DNA of 64,000 bases from Anoplopoma fimbria (lineage: Eukaryota > Chordata > Actinopteri > Perciformes > Anoplopomatidae): positions 23,012,062-23,076,061 of the forward strand of contig NC_072458.1 of the NCBI RefSeq assembly GCF_027596085.1. Reading direction: 5' to 3'. Shown here piece after piece: positions 58,020 through 64,000 of the stretch (position 1 is the first letter of the stretch; each line of letters starts with the position of its first letter). The notes under the pieces were generated by a model. That model did not search any database. It saw only the letters and a list, made by a program, of their open reading frames with translations, and was not told where the DNA came from. Made by a program: the position numbers and the translations under genes.

Positions 58020-58460
58020 TAATTAGACTCAGTGGCTGAATGAGCAAAGAGGTCACGGGTTCAAGTTTCCTTTCAGACTCCTAATTTGCGAGTGTGTTTT
58101 TCAAAGCTTGCATGTGGAGGAAATATTGAAAGGCTCCCAGAGAAGAGTTGAAGCTGTTGGAGCATTAGCTCCATGCAGCTGCTCTCAGTTGTGGTGTTTT
58201 TTTTGGGGGGGGGGATTTGACACTTTTTTGCTTTTGACAATAAAAAGACAGCATCTAAAGGGATAAAGAAAAAGCTTTAAAAATCTCTCGCATATGAAGA
58301 CTCAATGGCCCAATCAGCAAAAGCAGATCAGGTTTAAAGGTGACGGGGTTAAAGTCACAGCTCTGCTTCCCAAAAAAACTGGCTGCTTGAAAGCAAAGGG
58401 TGTAAAGAAGAGATGGAGAAGCTCCATCGGCTGAAGGCTGCAAGTTTGAGTCCCATTTAC
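58020..58460 (+). repeat. Possible decayed tRNA-like SINE heads
   Basis: AGTGGCTGAATGAGC followed by GGGTTCAAGTTTCC (about 58030-58072), and GGCTGAAGGCTGCAAGTTTG followed by AGTCCC (about 58430-58454), resemble A-box/B-box pairs. Neither folds convincingly as a tRNA. Confidence 0.25.
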
Positions 58461-58629
58461 AGCCTCGAGCTCTTGAGAACGTTTTAAAAAACCAAACAGA
58501 TGAGATAAAGACGGAAGAGGGCTTTTATTTTGAAGGGGAGACGCATGTTTGATTGACTTTTTAACTGAAAACTAAAGAAGAGAGCCAAGCACATAATGAT
58601 TCTTCTACTAGAGATGATATAAATTAACA

Positions 58630-59060
58630 GTATTCAAGAGGTGGAGGTAGTACTACTTAAAATAAGTTAGAATACTACAGTGTAGAAATATTAAAAGTCC
58701 TGCACTCAAGTCAAAGTAGAAAAGTATTTGCATCAAAATATACTTAAATGACAAAAAGTCATAGTACTCATGATGCAGAATTGTATATTATATATATACT
58801 GTATTATAATTTGTGATGCATTCATGTGTTTGTAACTTGGTGGAGTTCATTATAATTGTTTTAAATACTGCTCGGTAGTTTGTGAATTTAATCTTAAACC
58901 ATAACAATACATTCTAACGTATTAATTGATTATATTTTGCATTGTTAAACTGAGTGTTGTTGGTTAAAAAGTACAAAACGTATCTCTGAATTGTAGTATA
59001 AATTAAAAATACTCAAAGTACAGTACTTAAATGTACTTAGTTAATTAACAACTCTATGTT
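58630..59060 (-). repeat. Dispersed repeat B, third copy
   Basis: AATACTACAGTGTAGAAATA...AAGTCAAAGTAGAAAAGTATTTG at the left end and AAAGTACAGTACTTAAATGTAC at the right end match the AAGTAC-rich repeat at 41575 and 52495. The middle is diverged and AT-rich. Confidence 0.6.
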
Positions 59061-59389
59061 TTTTAATAAAATAATAATCAATTAAGACAATAAAATAATA
59101 TTTATTTGTGAATATGACCAAAAGTTAATGTCTAGTAATTATTCTAATTGTCCTAACAAAACAGGACTGAATTAAATAAAAATAAACCCATACCCATGTA
59201 CCATTTTTTTTGGGTGGGGGGATATTATAATAATATTAATAAATAAATAATAGAACTGTAGACACTGCTATGGTGACAGCTAATTAATACTAGTGTTTCT
59301 GTTCTTGTCAACAACAAACTCTAAAAACTAGTTTTGCTGAATGTGTGAAGACTAAAAGCTAAAGCCAATTAAATTAATCATTAAAAATA

Positions 59390-59680
59390 ATTTTGAAGTT
59401 AATTACCAATACATTGAGGGTTTTTTTGAGCTCCAGAGATTCAAGCTTTCTATTTAAAATGACTTTTATCCACATTAGTGTTAATGGGACCTCCCCAGTT
59501 GATTACTTACAAGATAATTCTTGTTTTGTATTACAAGGTTTCTGGAACTGTATGTTTAAAATATGTAAAAGTGTCCAGTTTAAAAAATCTTGTTTAATTT
59601 TGTTGACATATTGGAGTCAAAGGTTTTTACAGAGGGGATTGTGTATGCCTCTGAATGAACTGAAACTAAACCAAAAAATG
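59390..59680 (+). repeat. Dispersed repeat C, second copy
   Basis: Shares TTTTGTTGACATATT..AGTC, AAAGGTTTTTACAGAGGG and TTTGTATTACAAGnTTTCTG with 43126-43690. Confidence 0.6.
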
Positions 59681-59916
59681 TGATATAGCATCAAAAGAAA
59701 ATTAATTTAAAATCATGCCCCGAATAAATAATTTGCTTTAACGAGATTCTGTAAAAAACATTAAATTCTGAGCTTCTCAACGCAACCAGGAAGCCATGAT
59801 TGATTCACCTGAGACCAACAGTCATTTGACAACAAATCAATGAAACTTGGACTAAACTTCTGCTGAACACAGAGCAGAGAGGAGAAGCTGTTAGTAGAGG
59901 TATTAAAAGTGAATAA

Positions 59917-59918
<2 letters not shown>

Positions 59919-59984
<66 letters not shown>
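59919..59984. repeat. (AT)n microsatellite
   Basis: About 66 bp of uninterrupted AT dinucleotides. Confidence 0.97.
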
Positions 59985-59986
<2 letters not shown>

Positions 59987-60848
59987 CACATAAAGCCTCC
60001 ATTTTCCAACAGTTGTGAACACTTGGATATATAGATTCCATTGTTTTCCAATTTTTGTTAAATAAATTAGCAAAGAAATGATATTTATTGATTTATTGCA
60101 TTATAACTGTGTTATTCTGCACAAGAGACATTGTTGAGTTCTCTCTACTGCTCATGATTGTTATGTTTCCATAGAGGAGCAGGACTTTGATTTTTTGAAG
60201 TGAAAATCAAAGCCAAAGATAGTGACAGGAGCAAAAAAAACACCCCAAACCAGCTTTCAGAAGCTAAATCCTGCAATATATATGATTCAACAGTTTCATA
60301 CTGAATACTACAGATGAACGCAATATGTACTAGTATCTAGAAGTATTCAAAAAACAATGCATTATTTAATTTGCTCTGTCCTGCACCTGTGTCAGGTACA
60401 AGTACACGTTACTGCAGTACTTCACACAAACAGAATAAAGAGTCTCTCCACCAGCAGCTCACCTGATTCACCGTAACGCAGTATTGATCCGGTATTGTCT
60501 GATCAGAGCTGTTGTAAAGAGTCAGGGTGACTCTGCTGCGTATCGACCGCTCAACCAGATGTTTCTGAAGACGTTTTTTGTGTTTTTTCAGCTTGTTTCA
60601 ACTTGTTTTTTCAAGTATTTTGATCATCTGTCGCCAAAATAAAAGCTGAGTTTGAATCCTATTTTGAATAAATCCGGATCAAACAATCAGGCGTTCTGAT
60701 TCAACACATCATTTGTTCTCTGGTTGAATCTCTGTTGAACCACAGCTCGTAGTGTTTAATGAGTTTCCTCTTCTTATGTGTGTTTTCTATTATTTCTATT
60801 ATTAAGTAAACCCAACGCTGTAATAACCATTTTTTTGTCCCCCGTCAG
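59985..60848. other. Unique non-coding DNA
   Basis: No repeat or gene recognised. Confidence 0.4.
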
Positions 60849-60909
60849 GGATCAAACCGGAGGAGCTGATGGTGCAACAGACCGTTTATCCTCCTCTTCT
60901 TCTTCTGTG
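60849..60909 (+). other. Candidate 61-nt orphan exon
   Basis: A strong acceptor (pyrimidine tract TTTTTTTGTCCCCCGTCAG, AG at 60847-60848) and a good donor (GTG/GTAAGA at 60910) bracket 61 nt. Two of the three frames are open (IKPEELMVQQTVYPP... or DQTGGADGATDRL...). I recognise neither and see no partner exon. Confidence 0.25.
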
Positions 60910-61329
60910 GTAAGACAGTAAAACTGTAGAGTGCTTTTTATTAGGTGGGCGGGGCTCTGATTTCCTGAAATGTTCATTGTTTCAAAACGTCACCAGAAGA
61001 TTATTTTCTGTTGCTTTTTCTTCATATTATTTAATTTTAGTTTTCTACTTTCTGTATGCTCACTTTAAACAAACAAGAAAAGGGAAATTTAAAGGACGAT
61101 TCTGGTGGTTTTGCATTGAAAAATTTGCATATTTAACTTTAAATAATCTTTTCTTTCTCGTAAATCTCTTCGTTTTGAGTTTAACTTACTTCCTTACAGA
61201 CAGATGTTGAGTTTATGACACTTAAATATTCACACAAAAACATCAGGAATGTCTCCTGTTCACATGCAGCTGCTGGAAACATATAATCCACTTCAGTTAA
61301 ACATGGAGAATGAAATAATGTGGTCGTTC
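60910..61329. other. Unique non-coding DNA
   Basis: Nothing recognised. Confidence 0.4.
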
Positions 61330-62300
61330 TGCGTCTGCTTTTAGTCATTTTGCATTGATTGTAAACAATTATGTGTCTTTTTTTGGTGGAATTTTAGTTG
61401 TTTTGCATCTGTTTGTGGTCATTTCGCGTTTCTTGGTGATCGTTCTGCTTTTCTTTGTCGCCATTTTGCATTTATTTCAACAACTTATGCTCTCTTTGTT
61501 GTGGTTAAACATCAATTTCTAGTTGTTTTACATCTTCCTGTGGGAATTTTGTGCGTCTTTGTGGTCTTTCTGCTTATCCTTGTCGCCATTTTGCATCTAT
61601 TTTAAGTAATCAGTCGTGGTTTTGCATCTTTTCTTTGTGGTTTTGCTTCTCCTTACAGCTGTTTTGCGTCTCTTTTTAGTCATTTTGTGTCTCTTTTGTG
61701 TCTCTTTGTGGTTATTTTGCATTGATTGTAAGTCATCTTTAGTCGTCTTCTACATCTTTTTGTGGTCATGTTTTGTGTCCTTGGAGTCCTTTTGCATCAA
61801 TTTCAAGTAATTTATTGATCTCTTTGTGGTCGTTTTGTATTTATTTTAAGTCATTAGTCGTGGTTTGCATCTTTTTTAGTGGTTTTGCATCTCTTCGTGG
61901 TCGTTTTGCTTCTCCTTGTAGCTGTTTTGCATCGTTTTGTGTCTTTGTGGTTTTATTGCATAGATTGTAAGTCATTTTTAGTTGTCTTTTAACTCTGTAT
62001 GTACAACACTGTTGTACATTTTTTGTGTCTTTGGAGTCCTTTTGCATCAATTTTAAGTCATTATGTGTCTCTTTGTTGACGTTCTGCTTTTCATTGAAGC
62101 CATTTTGCATTTATTTTAAGTAATTAGTCGTGGTTTTGCATCCTTTTTTTGTGGTTTTGCACCTCTTTGTGGTCGTTTTGCATCTATTTATGGTCGTTAT
62201 GTATTTCTATGCAGTCATTTTCATATAATTTGTAATTTATTTGATATTTGTGGTAATTTTGTGACTCTTTTTAGCCATTTTGAATCCACAGTGTTTTTTT
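61330..62300 (-). repeat. T-rich minisatellite, inverted relative of 26.6-kb array
   Basis: Units such as TTTTGCATCTCTTTGTGGTC and GTTTTGCATCTTTTTTTGTG are the complement of the AAAAGAGACACAAAATGACC family at 26650-27690. Higher-order blocks recur (AGTCCTTTTGCATCAATTT near 61786 and 62035). Confidence 0.85.
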
Positions 62301-62569
62301 TGCCGTTTGTGATCATTTATTATCCTTTTCTTTGTAAATCAGGCCCCTTTCACACTTTTGTCTCCTCTGCCGGTTCCCTTTTAGACCCACTCAGTAATCC
62401 ATCCGCTGTGAACGGGTCAGAGCGATGAACCAACCCGACCTTCAACCCCTTTTTTCCATCAAAGTCATTTAAAACAACATCACACACCTTTTGATCGCAG
62501 GTTTCCAGGAATAGACAGACACGTTTCTTTTTTTTTTGTCAGTTCTGTTCTTGAGACAAATGAGAATTG
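62301..62569. other. Unique non-coding DNA
   Basis: No gene. Somewhat complex (CCGGTTCCCTTTTAGACCC) but without a clear motif cluster. Confidence 0.35.
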
Positions 62570-62775
62570 ATTTGAAAGTGAACTGAGACACATCATCCGA
62601 CCTCTTCCTGTCGCTCCCTCAGCTCCTCCCCAGGTGAGATCTGGGGGGGGAAGAGATATCCTTAGCGCTTCGAAGACTCGCTGTAATTTTCTTTGACAAC
62701 ATCTTAAATTGCTGTTGCTGGTTTCTTTTCGGGTGGTGCAGAAGGAGGAGGAAGAGGAGGAGGAGGGTTGATGTA
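62570..62775. promoter_or_regulatory. CNE-like block
   Basis: Complex sequence AGAGATATCCTTAGCGCTTC and GACTCGCTGTAATTTTC, followed by (GGA)n. AGATATCC is GATA/CRX-like. Low confidence. Confidence 0.2.
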
Positions 62776-64000
62776 ACTGGGCTGAAATCACAGTCTTAAC
62801 ATCCCAATCTGTCAGAGTATCTGAAGACGAGACATCTGACAGACCGCCGCGCTGCAGAAAGTGTCAGACACACCGTGAAGACATATTTACTCTGCTGAAC
62901 TTGCTGATTTCTTTTTTAGAGGTTTTACAGGATTATCTGTCTCCGTATCGCAGCAGTCGCTTCTCTATATTTGGGGGGATTTGGTTTAAATGTCTTTCTG
63001 CTCTGATCATAAAAAAGAAGCTCTTTGAAAACACTCTTCTTCTGTGGTTTGTTTTATGTTGATTCATCTGTGACTTCGGTGTGTCTCTTGTTGGAGATCA
63101 ATGGCTCAACTTATGTCCCGTAAAATCATTGAAACACAGTTTGTGTCAGATTTAGCTGCGATCGCAGTGAGTGAATAACCAGAAAAACAGAAAAACCTCC
63201 TAAAAGAAAGTAAAAACAGCCTTCACTAAAATGTCAAGTTATTGTTGAGAACACTTATTTATTAGAGCTGCAAATAACAGTTTTTTTGTTTTCACTAATA
63301 GATTTATTTAACGATTAGATTATGTGAGAAAATGGTGAAAAATGCTCCCTAAAGCTCAAAGTGACGCCATTAAATGCACAAAATATGATTTTTTTTCCCC
63401 AAATGTGACATAAAAAACAGAAAATCTTTTCATTTAAGAAGCTGGAATCATGGAATATTTGACATTTATGCTTGAAAAATGAGTTAAACGATTAATCTTG
63501 CATTATTTACTGATTGTTTTTTAAGTTGTAATGGTCTGAAATATACATTTATTGTATGTTTTCCTAAATCAAACACCTCAGAATATACATATATAAAATA
63601 AATGATGTCTTAAAAACTAAATTTGTAAAGAAATCTCTTTTTACAGAGTTTGTAGTTTGTGGTGTTGCTGCATTGGTTTTAATAAGTAAACAAAATAAAT
63701 CAAACCCGTATTGTAAAACATAAAATAAGTCTAGACAAACCAAAAATGTATGAATACAGAAAAATCTAATTCTATAAATCTATTCTTTTTTGTCAGAGAC
63801 GAGGATGCTGACTGTACAGTTTTAAAACAATAACAATGAACTGCAGAACTTTTCCCTTTTTACCTCCGAACATAGAAAAAGGTTTTTGGAGGCCGTCTGA
63901 AGGAACCGTCACCTTTTCGTTTGTGTTGTGTCTCCTTCAAACTGTGGTCGCGTTTTTGAATGAATGGAAGGTTTTGAATCAACGCTTACAGCCAGTCAGT
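62776..64000. other. Unique non-coding DNA
   Basis: AT-rich; no exon, RNA or repeat that I can support up to the window end. Confidence 0.4.

Noticed and set aside
58020..58075. Functional tRNA gene
   Set aside because: B-box-like sequence is present but no cloverleaf or acceptor stem can be folded.

Overview
This is a gene-poor piece of a vertebrate nuclear genome, almost certainly a percomorph-type teleost fish. The evidence is one spliced vertebrate transcription-factor gene, long introns, very long (CA)n/(GT)n tracts, a tRNA-derived SINE with an L2-type LINE tail, and several families of short non-autonomous repeats. There are no operons and no rRNA, CRISPR, phage or bacterial features.

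The only gene I can support is a zhx2 orthologue (zinc fingers and homeoboxes 2) on the + strand. A 5'-UTR/coding exon starts at about 14943, and the ATG is at 15282. The main coding exon runs to 18247. A short last coding exon lies at 21000-21156, and a strong donor sits 3 nt after the stop. A probable 3'-UTR exon starts at 30876 and reaches a poly(A) signal at 33404 or 34196. The predicted protein is 1040 aa: two C2H2 fingers, clear homeodomains 1, 3 and 4, a probably decayed homeodomain 2, and a degenerate fifth homeodomain that seems to be split by the intron.

Layout. 0-2 kb: TTAGC-rich tandem DNA and a CpG-rich patch with a YY1-type motif, a possible upstream promoter. 2.0-4.6 kb: a strand-asymmetric polypyrimidine minisatellite. 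4.6-14.9 kb: presumed upstream intron or flank, with several blocks that look like conserved non-coding elements (CNEs), one carrying a perfect RFX X-box. 15-34 kb: the zhx2 exons, with tandem arrays in the introns. 34-64 kb: no recognisable gene, only dispersed repeats, microsatellites and more CNE-like blocks.

The most interesting structure is a dispersed repeat of roughly 260-310 bp (six copies). Five copies carry a near-consensus CTCF core, and one also carries a YY1-like motif. The copies at 14.0 kb (+) and 36.6 kb (-) are convergent and bracket the zhx2 exons, an arrangement that could anchor a chromatin loop. Other points of interest are a perfect 39-bp-arm palindrome at 53.1-53.2 kb beside a second (AT)n-centred palindrome, a SINE inserted in a minisatellite, and an inverted polypurine/polypyrimidine block at 46.6-47.6 kb.

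CNE and binding-motif calls were made by eye, without alignment, and have low to moderate confidence.
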